A stretch of 9,257 nt of DNA from an uncultured Chloroflexota bacterium (lineage in GTDB: Bacteria; Chloroflexota; Anaerolineae; Aggregatilineales; Phototrophicaceae). Below the pieces are notes generated by a model. It saw nothing but the letters and a program-made list of their open reading frames with translations. It had not been told where the DNA came from and did not search any database. The DNA lies in NCBI GenBank assembly GCA_937974245.1, contig CALJKV010000035.1:1-9257 (forward strand), given 5' to 3'. Positions 1 to 5,956 of the stretch are shown one piece after another. Every line of letters begins with the position of its first letter. The first letter of the stretch is position 1. Position numbers and translations under genes: made by a program.

Positions 1-55
1 GGAAGATGCGGGCGAATTTGTTCGGGTAGTAATATCCGCTTTTCTCAGGTGGCAT
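1..55 (-). CDS. 5' end of an unidentified gene, cut by the window edge
   Basis: An ATG at 55-53 opens a frame that runs off the left edge and encodes MPPEKSGYYYPNKFARIF. The start is supported by a GGAGG Shine-Dalgarno at 69-65, 9 nt upstream. The GYYYPNK(F/M)ARI opening reminds me of conserved Chloroflexota proteins of the V4R / 4-vinyl-reductase-like type, but 18 residues are too few to name it. It lies downstream of miaB, and a hairpin at 140-121 separates the two. That a gene starts here is well supported by the ribosome site and open frame; the product is a guess from memory. Confidence 0.6.
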   Translation of the reverse strand, partial: MPPEKSGYYYPNKFARIF

Positions 56-120
56 TTACCTGATCCTCCAATGAGTGAGTGAAAATAACCACGAAATGAG
101 TATTGCAGTGTCTTAAACAG

Positions 121-140
121 GCATCTTGCCCCCAAGACGC
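121..140 (-). terminator. Possible intrinsic terminator after miaB
   Basis: On the minus-strand RNA, GCGUCUUG (140-133) pairs with CAAGAUGC (128-121) as an 8-bp stem with one G-U pair and a GGGG loop. It lies 61 bases past the miaB stop and is followed by CUGUUUAAG. The U-tract is short and interrupted, so termination may be weak. The position between miaB and the next gene's ribosome site fits a terminator. Confidence 0.4.
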
Positions 141-200
141 TTCCCGTTATTTTAGCATGTTCAAGCCCTTGCCGTCAGTATTGTGACGTGAGAAGTGGTG

Positions 201-1577
201 CTATCTCGCCAAAACAATGAGTGACGGGGGTGTTTTCTCTGTGACAGGCAGTCTCCCTTGCATACTCCAGGGGCCAGTCCACGTAATTTCCACATCAACC
301 ACTTTGCCGCGCCAGTCGGCACTGTCCTGGAAGAAGACCAGTTTGTTCTGGGGCGTGCGTCCGCGCCATTTACCTTTATGAAAATCCTCTACAAGTATCG
401 GGATTGTCTGCCCCAGGTAGCGCTGGTTAATTGCGCTCACAACTTCCGCCTGTAAATCGTCCAGTATCTGGTGGCGGCGTTTCTTTTCCTCTTCCGGCAC
501 ATCATCTGGCATCGTTCTATCGCTCAGGGTATTAGGACGCGGGCTATAACGCGCCAGGTGCGCCTTATCCAGCTTGAGTTCCGCCAGCAGGTCAACCGTC
601 CCCTGGAACTGTGCCTCGGTTTCCCCTGGGAAACCAACAATAATATCAGTATGGATAGCGACATCCGGGATGCGGTTGCGGATATTCGTAATCAGACGCC
701 GGTAGTCATCGGTGGTATAACCGCGTTTCATCCGCCGCAGTACCTCGTCGTCCCCGGCTTGCGCCGGCACTTCAATGTGTGGCATCACCCGGGGGAGTTC
801 CGCGACAGTATCGAGCAGTTTGTCAGTCATCCAGTTGGGGTGGCTGGTGAGGAAGCGAATCCGCTCCAACCCGGTTTCTTCGGCAATCTCATGCACCGTC
901 CGCAGTAAGTCGGCCAGATCTGGCCCGTCGGGGATGTCCTTGCCGTAGCGGTCTACGATCTGGCCGAGCAGGGTGATTTCGCGCACACCTTGCAGTGCCA
1001 GGCTGCGCACATGGGTGACAATTTCGCCGACACTCCGGCTGCGTTCGATGCCCCGGCGAAAGGGGATGATGCAAAATGCGCAAGCATGGGAACAACCATA
1101 GACTACCGGTACGTGTGCAGCGATAAGCGTGCCCATTTCATGGTCGGGCAGAATTAACGTGCCATCCTGGATCGCCTCGCGCTGCTGGCGCGTGATGGCT
1201 TCCCGTTCCAGCGCGGCAGTTTCGGCACTGCGATCCAGCAGGAAATCAACCATCGGTGTGGGTTCGCTGGGCGGCATAAACACATCCACGTGCGGCAGTT
1301 TTTTTCGCAGTGCCAGCGGGTCACGCACACCCACCAGACAGCCCATCACGCCAATTATTTTATCCGGCTGCTGCTGCTTGAGTGCCTGGAGTTCGAGCAA
1401 GCGCCCGTAAGCCTTGTCTTCCGCTGACTGTCGTACGACGCACGTATTGATGACGAAGATATCGGCCTCGTCGGGTTGCAGCGCGGCCTGATGTCCTAGC
1501 CGTTCCAATTCGGATGCCAATCGCTGCGAGTCGCTGACATTCATCTGACATCCGAGCGTCCAAATGTGATATTTCAT
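201..1577 (-). CDS. miaB: tRNA-2-methylthio-N6-dimethylallyladenosine synthase (MiaB)
   Basis: A radical-SAM methylthiotransferase that adds a methylthio group to N6-isopentenyladenosine at position 37 of tRNAs reading UNN codons. The 458 residues show the three expected parts. The N-terminal MTTase domain has cluster cysteines C10 (TLGCQMN), C46 (INTCVVR) and C80 (GVMGC). The radical-SAM core carries C162, C166 and C169 (CSHACAFC), binding the SAM-activating 4Fe-4S cluster. A C-terminal TRAM-like RNA-binding segment starts near residue 385 (YLGQTIPILVE). The LGCQMN motif and NTCVVR...AYGRL fit MiaB better than RimO (typically GCxKN) or MtaB (typically TLGCRVN). Length is normal. The ATG at 1577 is followed at once by the family N-terminus; no strong Shine-Dalgarno precedes it. 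It has its own promoter (1608-1636), so it is probably transcribed alone. Confidence 0.95.
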   Translation of the reverse strand: MKYHIWTLGCQMNVSDSQRLASELERLGHQAALQPDEADIFVINTCVVRQSAEDKAYGRLLELQALKQQQPDKIIGVMGCLVGVRDPLALRKKLPHVDVFMPPSEPTPMVDFLLDRSAETAALEREAITRQQREAIQDGTLILPDHEMGTLIAAHVPVVYGCSHACAFCIIPFRRGIERSRSVGEIVTHVRSLALQGVREITLLGQIVDRYGKDIPDGPDLADLLRTVHEIAEETGLERIRFLTSHPNWMTDKLLDTVAELPRVMPHIEVPAQAGDDEVLRRMKRGYTTDDYRRLITNIRNRIPDVAIHTDIIVGFPGETEAQFQGTVDLLAELKLDKAHLARYSPRPNTLSDRTMPDDVPEEEKKRRHQILDDLQAEVVSAINQRYLGQTIPILVEDFHKGKWRGRTPQNKLVFFQDSADWRGKVVDVEITWTGPWSMQGRLPVTEKTPPSLIVLAR

Positions 1578-1607
1578 ATGTTTACCGTTAAAAGTTAGGT
1601 TGGTTTC

Positions 1608-1636
1608 ATTGTAGCCAAACCAGCTAAGTGCGTCAA
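1608..1636 (-). promoter_or_regulatory. Sigma-70-type promoter of miaB
   Basis: Read on the minus strand: -35 TTGACG (1636-1631), 17-nt spacer, -10 TACAAT (1613-1608). Each box matches consensus at 5 of 6 positions, and the -10 lies about 30 bases before the miaB ATG. The design closely resembles the FHA-gene promoter at 2476-2504 (TTGACG, 17, TACACT). Confidence 0.75.
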
Positions 1637-1679
1637 TGTGCCATTAGCCGCCCCATGCTGGTGAAGGTTACAGCAAACA

Positions 1680-1698
1680 AAGGGGACAGAGTCCCCTT
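1680..1698. terminator. Bidirectional-type hairpin terminator after the FHA gene
   Basis: A perfect 8-bp stem, AAGGGGAC (1680-1687) and GTCCCCTT (1691-1698), with a 3-nt loop. On the minus strand it is followed by TGTTTGC and lies 25 bases past the FHA stop, so it should end FHA transcription before the miaB promoter. On the plus strand it is followed by CTTTTC. There is no plus-strand gene nearby, so the minus-strand role is the relevant one. Confidence 0.7.
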
Positions 1699-1723
1699 CT
1701 TTTCGGCCCAAGCTCATGTGTTA

Positions 1724-2419
1724 CTAGCCCCCACAGGTAACGTTTTGCCCCAGTGCCCGCAGAATATCCGGCAACAAGGGGACGCTGTTGTACAGGCACA
1801 TCGCGTCAATCACAAGGGCGCTGCCGATGGTACACAGACAACACAGGGTCGTGATACCGGCACAACCGATTGCAACCCACCGCATCGTGTTGCGTGGTTC
1901 TTCCTCGCGGGCTGCATACGGATCATAATCGTAACCCATATCGGCCTGGGATTGCGGCGGGGTCGGCGCGTATTCAAAGGGAGATGGTGTGGCAGATGGG
2001 TACTGTTCGCGTGGCTGCGGTTGCCCGTAGGGCTGCTGCGGTGCCGGGCTGACGGCAGTCGGCGGTTCCGCGCTGCCTGGGCCGGGGGCCGGCGTGCTGG
2101 TTGGTTGCGAGCGTACCAGTTCATAGCCGAGTGTGACCGTCTCGCCCAGCCCGATCATGTCTCCATTTGCCAGCGGCTTGGCGCCTGTTAAGCGCTGTCC
2201 GTTCACAAAAGTGCTGTTGGTGGATCCCAGGTCTTCCAGCGTGAAGCCCCCCGCGCCACGTGTAAAGCGCATGTGATGGCGGCTCACTTCCGGGTCATTA
2301 ATCACAATGTCATTGGTAATATCGCGGCCAATAGTAATGATGTCTTTGTTTAAGTCGTAGGTCTGATTGGGCTGTGGACCCCGCCGGACGACCAGCCGAA
2401 ACCTGTCGTTACCCTGCAT
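1724..2419 (-). CDS. FHA-domain protein with C-terminal membrane anchor
   Basis: Forkhead-associated domains bind phosphothreonine peptides. Residues 8-101 form the FHA domain, with hallmark GRD (31-33), SRHH (46-49) and GSTNSTFVNG (65-74), so the phosphopeptide-contacting residues are intact. A Pro/Gln/Ser-rich low-complexity linker follows (about 104-178). A hydrophobic, Cys-rich segment (about 181-205, WVAIGCAGITTLCCLC) looks like one transmembrane helix, and a tail of about 25 residues ends in CGG. With the FHA domain cytoplasmic, the tail would be outside. I chose ATG 2419 (231 residues) over the upstream ATG at 2455, because an AGGAGGG Shine-Dalgarno lies 9 nt upstream and falls inside the longer reading. 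The partner kinase is not in this window. It has its own promoter and terminator. The FHA call is firm; the biological role is unknown. Confidence 0.93.
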   Translation of the reverse strand: MQGNDRFRLVVRRGPQPNQTYDLNKDIITIGRDITNDIVINDPEVSRHHMRFTRGAGGFTLEDLGSTNSTFVNGQRLTGAKPLANGDMIGLGETVTLGYELVRSQPTSTPAPGPGSAEPPTAVSPAPQQPYGQPQPREQYPSATPSPFEYAPTPPQSQADMGYDYDPYAAREEEPRNTMRWVAIGCAGITTLCCLCTIGSALVIDAMCLYNSVPLLPDILRALGQNVTCGG

Positions 2420-2428
2420 AATAGGCGT

Positions 2429-2435
2429 CCCTCCT
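2429..2435 (-). promoter_or_regulatory. Shine-Dalgarno that fixes the FHA-gene start
   Basis: AGGAGGG on the minus strand, 9 nt before the ATG at 2419. In the longer alternative from 2455 these bases would encode Leu-Gly-Gly, outside the FHA fold, so the shorter start is preferred. Confidence 0.75.
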
Positions 2436-2475
2436 AAAAGTGGTGGCATAATCACATCAATATAACAATGGCTAA

Positions 2476-2504
2476 AGTGTAGCGATAAGCGTCGAACACG
2501 TCAA
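2476..2504 (-). promoter_or_regulatory. Sigma-70-type promoter of the FHA gene
   Basis: Minus strand: -35 TTGACG (2504-2499), 17-nt spacer, -10 TACACT (2481-2476). The boxes match consensus at 5 of 6 and 4 of 6. The predicted transcript start is about 50 bases before the FHA ATG. The rest of the 2420-2581 gap shows no clear terminator for the Clp-N gene upstream, so some read-through is possible. Confidence 0.7.
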
Positions 2505-2581
2505 CTTGCCGATCTGGAAATACCCAGGCCGGAGGCAGATCGTTGGTATTCTATCAGAATGCGCATCGCTCCGGGTTACTG

Positions 2582-3463
2582 CTAGCCGGTAGTGAGCTGG
2601 ATGAGTACCTGGTTACGCAGCTTTTCCGGGTCAATTCCGGTCTGGTGCAGCAGCGCAATGCCCATACCGTCCTGTGACAGGGTGAGCAGCAGATGCTCGG
2701 TGCCTGTGTAGTGGCTGCCCAGGCGCTCCGCCTGGTCAAGTGCTTTACCCAGGATGATCTCTACGCTGACCAGGGCTACCGGGTCATGGTGATCTAGCAA
2801 GCGCCGAAGCTGTGTTTCGTCTAGCCCATATTCGCGCAACAGGGAAGAGGTCGGACTCCGGGTTTCTTGAAGCATGACCAATAGCAGATGACCGATTCCA
2901 ACCGCCTGATGGTCGTGTTGTACCGCCAGCATTTCCGCCCCGGTAATCACCCGGCGCGAGAGTTCACTCAGGCGGGCATTGCGTTTGGCGATTTGCAGGT
3001 CGAATTCCCGTGCCCCGCCGCTTAATGCCTGGCGCACATGGCGGCGCACGACTTCCGGCGCGACATTCAGCAGACGCAGCAGCACACTGGCGTTACCTAC
3101 ATTTGTGCGCGTCATGCCCAGTAAAAGATGCTCCGTGCCGACATAATGATGCCCCAGCCAGGCCGATTCATCGGCGGCCAGCGCGAGGGCGGTGTTAAGC
3201 GTGTCGGCATTGATGATCGTCTCTGGGGGTGCTTCCCGTGCTGGTGCCAGCGTCTGTAAATGGAACTCTGCGGCAGGGATTTCCAGCGCCAACTCATGCA
3301 ACACCTGGCAGCCGATGCTGCCCTGCGTCATCAGCACACCCACCAACACGTGGCCGGTATCCATAAACGGGTGATGCATCCGCCGTGCCAATAGGTGCGC
3401 ATGAGTCAACGCCCGGCGGGCATGGTGACTGTAACGGTTATAACTGGGGATCAGACGGTTCAC
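2582..3463 (-). CDS. Stand-alone Clp-N repeat protein (four repeats, no ATPase)
   Basis: The 293 residues consist of four Clp-N type helical repeats. The diagnostic strings are DTGHVLVGVL (35-44), VGTEHLLLGM (108-117), VGIGHLLLVML (188-198) and TGTEHLLLTL (253-262). In ClpA, ClpB and ClpC one N-domain is two such repeats and receives adaptors or substrates. Here two N-domains stand in tandem with no Walker motif, so this is not an unfoldase itself. It may dock substrates, bind phosphoarginine or act as a decoy or adaptor for ClpC; none of this can be read from the sequence. The start is a GTG at 3463, the most upstream possible in this frame (the ATG at 3484 is followed two codons later by TGA). 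It is needed to complete the first repeat, but its Shine-Dalgarno is weak, so the start is less certain than the product. It has its own promoter with a palindrome inside it. Confidence 0.9.
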   Translation of the reverse strand: MNRLIPSYNRYSHHARRALTHAHLLARRMHHPFMDTGHVLVGVLMTQGSIGCQVLHELALEIPAAEFHLQTLAPAREAPPETIINADTLNTALALAADESAWLGHHYVGTEHLLLGMTRTNVGNASVLLRLLNVAPEVVRRHVRQALSGGAREFDLQIAKRNARLSELSRRVITGAEMLAVQHDHQAVGIGHLLLVMLQETRSPTSSLLREYGLDETQLRRLLDHHDPVALVSVEIILGKALDQAERLGSHYTGTEHLLLTLSQDGMGIALLHQTGIDPEKLRNQVLIQLTTG

Positions 3464-3501
3464 ACAAACGACCCATCACGGCATTGGACGCTTCTACGAC
3501 C

Positions 3502-3531
3502 ATTATAGTCCGGCAGTTCTCTCTGCCGCAA
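3502..3531 (-). promoter_or_regulatory. Promoter of the Clp-N gene with an embedded inverted repeat
   Basis: Minus strand: -35 TTGCGG (3531-3526), 18-nt spacer, perfect -10 TATAAT (3507-3502), giving a leader of about 30 nt before the GTG. A perfect 6-bp inverted repeat, CGGCAG-N6-CTGCCG (3511-3528), fills most of the spacer and enters the -35 box. That is a typical place for a repressor operator, or for a MerR-type activator acting on a long spacer. It is not followed by a T-run, so a terminator for the upstream gene is less likely. Confidence 0.6.
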
Positions 3532-3548
3532 ACCGGTGTTTATGGGCG

Positions 3549-4472
3549 CTATCCTGCTGGGCGGAATACCACCCGGTACAGGATCACCGCTTCTTCGCCG
3601 CTGGTTGTCGTGCAGGCACGGGCGACTAGCTGCTGTGACGGGTCGGAGCGTCCCGGCAGTTCAATCGTATAACCTTTGTCGGCTTCCATCTGGAAATCGG
3701 CATACGCCGGGCCGCGCTCCGGTTTCAAGCCCGTAAAGAAGCGGTCTTCACCTTCATTCCAGCGCACCCGAACCTCGATTCCGGGAACGCCTTCCCCATT
3801 GAAATCCTGCACAAACACTTCGATCAGACCGGAAAGTGCGGCGCTGCAATCGGTGGTGACATTCACCAGGGTAAAATCGCGTTGCGGCGGTGAAGTTGGC
3901 ACAATATTCGCGCTGCGGGTGGATGTAGCCGCGGCTGCACCGGGCGGCGTGGGCGTTTTACTAGCAGGTGGCAGCGGAGTGGGGGTTGGCAGGTCAATCT
4001 GCACGATGTTCGGGTTGTCAGTGCTAACCGGGATGAGGTTATCGGCACAGCCGCTGCGTCCCTGAAGCTGGTAGAAAGTCATCATGGCGCGAATCGCATT
4101 CAGGCCGCTGCTGCTGTCCACATAGCCGGTTGTCGCCAGATTACAAGCGGCGTCTGCCAGCGCTTGAATTGGATCGCTGTTGGCGTTCTTATTGATGACA
4201 AGCAGACGTTGAATCGCCCGGTCGAGATTTCCGTCGGCAGCGTAATCGAGCGCGATGGCGACCATGTAATTTTCACGGTCAGCCTTACTCAACTGCCAGG
4301 GTTCGGTATTGTATTCGATTTGCGGGTCAACTGCCCAGGCATAATAAAGGCCACCGCCTATGCCAATCAGCAGCCCCAACAACAGGCCAATCCATGAAAA
4401 CGGGCGGCGCGGACGGCGGTATTTGCTGCGGCTGCCGGGCGAGAGATTGCCGCCCGTATCATAAGCACCCAT
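3549..4472 (-). CDS. Single-span membrane protein with Thr/Pro linker and C-terminal beta-rich domain
   Basis: I do not recognise a named family. Of 307 residues, the first 26 are a basic cytoplasmic tail (RSKYRRPRRP), and residues 27-47 form one transmembrane helix. By the positive-inside rule the rest is extracytoplasmic. Residues 49-145 are helical with a TPR-like string (YAADGNLDRAIQRLLVI). A Thr/Pro-rich linker (about 160-200, PTPTPLPP) leads to a final domain (about 201-307) that looks like an Ig or carboxypeptidase-regulatory-like beta sandwich (GVPGIEVRVRW, YADFQMEADKGYTIELPG). Cysteines at 110, 142, 209 and 287 could form disulfides. The membrane and TPR-like part is homologous to the gene just upstream. 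The start is ATG 4472, not the TTG at 4475: its A is shared with the upstream stop (TGATG), and GGGAGG lies 6 nt before it, which implies translational coupling. Confidence 0.85.
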   Translation of the reverse strand: MGAYDTGGNLSPGSRSKYRRPRRPFSWIGLLLGLLIGIGGGLYYAWAVDPQIEYNTEPWQLSKADRENYMVAIALDYAADGNLDRAIQRLLVINKNANSDPIQALADAACNLATTGYVDSSSGLNAIRAMMTFYQLQGRSGCADNLIPVSTDNPNIVQIDLPTPTPLPPASKTPTPPGAAAATSTRSANIVPTSPPQRDFTLVNVTTDCSAALSGLIEVFVQDFNGEGVPGIEVRVRWNEGEDRFFTGLKPERGPAYADFQMEADKGYTIELPGRSDPSQQLVARACTTTSGEEAVILYRVVFRPAG

Positions 4473-4484
4473 CAACTGCCTCCC
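4470..4484 (-). promoter_or_regulatory. Coupled stop/start with strong Shine-Dalgarno
   Basis: GGGAGG (4484-4479) lies inside the end of the upstream gene, 6 nt before TGATG, where the upstream TGA (4474-4472) shares its A with the downstream ATG (4472-4470). Ribosomes ending the first gene can restart on the second, so the two proteins are probably made together. Confidence 0.75.
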
Positions 4485-4852
4485 GGCACTGTTACACGAC
4501 GATAGGGATCCATGATGGGTGTCAGCCGTCCCATTGCCTCGGCCAGCGCCACCAGCTTGCGAATGTCATCCACATTGCGTGAGTCACTGATGAATTTTTC
4601 CACCGTTTCCTGCACCAGTGCCGGGATATTGGTCGTCCCCAGAATTTGTAGCCGTTCGACTGCGCCACCCAGGTCGCCATCCATCAGATACCCGCCGCTG
4701 ACCATGACGATGTATTCATCCTGGTAGCGTTCCGCCAGACTGCTGGCCGGGCTGTTGACGAACTCCACCGGGGCCTGAACCCAGCCCACATACAGGCCGA
4801 TGCCCGCCCCAATCGTCAGACCAATCACGAGAGAAAAGAGAAACCGCAGCAT
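4472..4852 (-). CDS. Small single-span membrane protein, paralogue of its downstream neighbour
   Basis: I do not recognise a named family. The 126 residues begin with a hydrophobic segment (about 4-25, LFSLVIGLTIGAGIGLYVGW) that could be an uncleaved anchor or signal. A helical extracytoplasmic domain follows, with a TPR-like string YLMDGDLGGAVERLQIL (about 55-71). It aligns without gaps to the downstream gene: IGxGxGLYxxW, then xxExN, DEYIVMVSGGYLMDGDLGGAVERL against ENYMVAIALDYAADGNLDRAIQRL. This product lacks the Thr/Pro linker and beta domain. ATG 4852 has a modest AGGA 4 nt upstream. It follows chlD by 124 bases with no clear promoter or terminator, so it may be read as part of the chlD transcript. 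Confidence 0.85.
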   Translation of the reverse strand: MLRFLFSLVIGLTIGAGIGLYVGWVQAPVEFVNSPASSLAERYQDEYIVMVSGGYLMDGDLGGAVERLQILGTTNIPALVQETVEKFISDSRNVDDIRKLVALAEAMGRLTPIMDPYRRVTVPGGS

Positions 4853-4874
4853 AACGTCCTATCATTCTAAACTC

Positions 4875-4935
4875 GTTGAAAGTTGAAGGCTAAACATGCT
4901 GAGTGAAAAATCCTTGCCACCTCTCCACTTTCCAC
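4875..4935. repeat. Imperfect inverted repeat between chlD and the membrane-protein pair
   Basis: The arms 4875-4889 (GTTGAAAGTTGAAGG) and 4921-4935 pair at 12 of 15 positions (11 Watson-Crick, one G-T), with a 31-base loop. Each arm also contains an internal direct repeat (GTTGAAAGTTGAA; on the other strand GTGGAAAGTGGA). It could be a transcript hairpin, or a decayed small repeat element. It has no U-tract and is a poor terminator. Confidence 0.45.
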
Positions 4936-4976
4936 CCTGCACTTTTATTCATATTGCGAGACTGAGTACTAATACC

Positions 4977-5948
4977 TTATTTTAGCCCATCCATCTCTTT
5001 ACGCACGGTTTCATACAAGATGTCCGCCCGCAGTTGACCGAGTGAGTAGCATACCCCGCCCATGCGCTCCGCCAGTTTAGTCGCCAATCCCTGGTCAAAG
5101 GCCACATGCTCCATATTAATCGTCACCGTTTTGATCTGATCGTCCTTAATCATCTCGGCGATGCGGTTGGCCTCTTCCTGTGGCGACAGATTGCCCATCG
5201 AGACGTTGCCCGCGCCGTCAGTCAGCAGGATCATCAGCGGCAGGATATCCGGGTGCAGTGCCTTCTCGCGCTTGATGGTCTCGAAGGCCAGCAGCAGTCC
5301 GGCAGAAAGCGGGGTTTTACCACCAACCGGAATGTCCGCCAGCGCCTTTTTCGCCAACAAAACCGAGTTGGTGGGGGGCAGCACGATACTGGCACGGTCT
5401 TTCTGGAAGACGACCAACCCCACCCGATCGCGGCGCTGGTAGGCATCCGTCAGCAGCGACATGATCGCGCCTTTAGTCGCCTGCATCCGCTCGGAAACCG
5501 CCATACTCCACGAAGCATCCACCACGAACAGAATCAGGTTGGCCGCCCGGCGCACCCGGATTTTTCGCTGCAAGTCCTTTTTGATGAGCGCATAGGCCAT
5601 GCCGCTCTCATCAAGTTGTTGCTGGCGTTGAATCTGGTAGGGGGCAGCCGCCCGCAGGGTAGCGTCAAACGCGATGTCCGTCGGGTTGTCGCCGGCAGGA
5701 CGAGCCTGAATATAGCGCCCACGTTTGCGGTCTGTGCGCGTTCGTGAACGCCGTCCCGCGTGTTGGCGGGTAAGTTTGTCGAGCGCGGTTTGGAGTTTGC
5801 GCGGGGAGAATTGTGCGCCGGTTTCGACCTTTTTGCCGCCTTCCCACCAATACGAATCCTGTTTGTCGAATACGTTCTGGGGGGTCGGGTCGGTCTGGCC
5901 GAAGTCCGGCGCTTCTTTTTCGGTGCTGTCTGTCGCTACCGATTCACT
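4977..5948 (-). CDS. chlD: ChlD/BchD C-terminal half: linker plus von Willebrand A domain (-1 frame)
   Basis: This is the second half of a metal-chelatase D subunit, in the -1 frame relative to the AAA+ half at 5936-7051. Reading from the A-run, 323 residues follow: an acidic, Thr/Pro-rich linker, then a basic stretch and the conserved RKRGRYIQARP...DIAFDATLRAAAPYQ block that precedes the VWA domain in ChlD proteins. The VWA domain comes last, with a MIDAS of DASWS (512-516 of the fused protein), T580 and D612 (LLTDG). Trp replaces the usual Gly in DxSGS but is not a ligand. A gene finder would start at ATG 5600 (207 residues, MAYALIKKDL). That start cuts off the conserved block, which continues without a stop to 5996 yet holds no ATG, GTG or TTG. 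So this half is most likely translated only by frameshifting. It ends in TAA at 4979-4977. Confidence 0.85.
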   Translation of the reverse strand, partial: SESVATDSTEKEAPDFGQTDPTPQNVFDKQDSYWWEGGKKVETGAQFSPRKLQTALDKLTRQHAGRRSRTRTDRKRGRYIQARPAGDNPTDIAFDATLRAAAPYQIQRQQQLDESGMAYALIKKDLQRKIRVRRAANLILFVVDASWSMAVSERMQATKGAIMSLLTDAYQRRDRVGLVVFQKDRASIVLPPTNSVLLAKKALADIPVGGKTPLSAGLLLAFETIKREKALHPDILPLMILLTDGAGNVSMGNLSPQEEANRIAEMIKDDQIKTVTINMEHVAFDQGLATKLAERMGGVCYSLGQLRADILYETVRKEMDGLK

Positions 5949-5956
5949 TTTTTTTT
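5920..5956 (-). promoter_or_regulatory. chlD: Programmed -1 frameshift site of chlD: A9 run plus stem-loop
   Basis: On the minus strand, nine A (5956-5948) are read in the zero frame as AAA AAA AAA after GTC, which contains an A_AAA_AAA slippery heptamer. After a 5-nt spacer comes a stem-loop (5942-5920): UCGGU pairs with ACCGA, with a bulged A, then GC with GC closing an 8-nt loop. The zero-frame stop UAG (5938-5936) lies in the stem. A -1 slip continues as AGT GAA TCG into the VWA half, giving 368 + 323 = 691 residues, close to the usual ChlD size; without a slip the product ends as KKKVNR at 371. No convincing Shine-Dalgarno-like stimulator is seen just upstream. RNA polymerase slippage on A9 adding one A would give the same frame. 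A missing A in the assembly (A10) would instead make one continuous gene. Confidence 0.75.

Noticed and set aside
471..908. Plus-strand open frame of 145 residues
   Set aside because: It lies antisense inside miaB, whose motifs are clear, and the translation resembles no protein I know.
1628..2191. Plus-strand open frame of 187 residues
   Set aside because: It is antisense to the FHA gene and crosses its terminator; composition is Arg/Gly-rich as expected for a shadow frame.
2511..2541. GATCTG / CAGATC inverted repeat upstream of the FHA promoter
   Set aside because: Six-base arms 19 bases apart are easily expected by chance, and the inner bases do not pair.
2548..2560. ATTCT-ATC-AGAAT palindrome after the Clp-N gene
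   Set aside because: A five-pair AT-rich stem with no T-run is too weak to call a terminator or operator.
4853..4874. TAGAAT as a -10 box for the small membrane-protein gene
   Set aside because: It has no acceptable -35 at 16-18 bases, and would start transcription almost on top of the ribosome site.
4977..5600. An independent VWA-domain gene starting at ATG 5600
   Set aside because: Conserved ChlD sequence continues upstream of it in the same frame, so this is only the end of a frameshifted product.
5106..5747. Plus-strand open frame of 213 residues
   Set aside because: It is antisense to the VWA half of chlD, with no recognisable domain.
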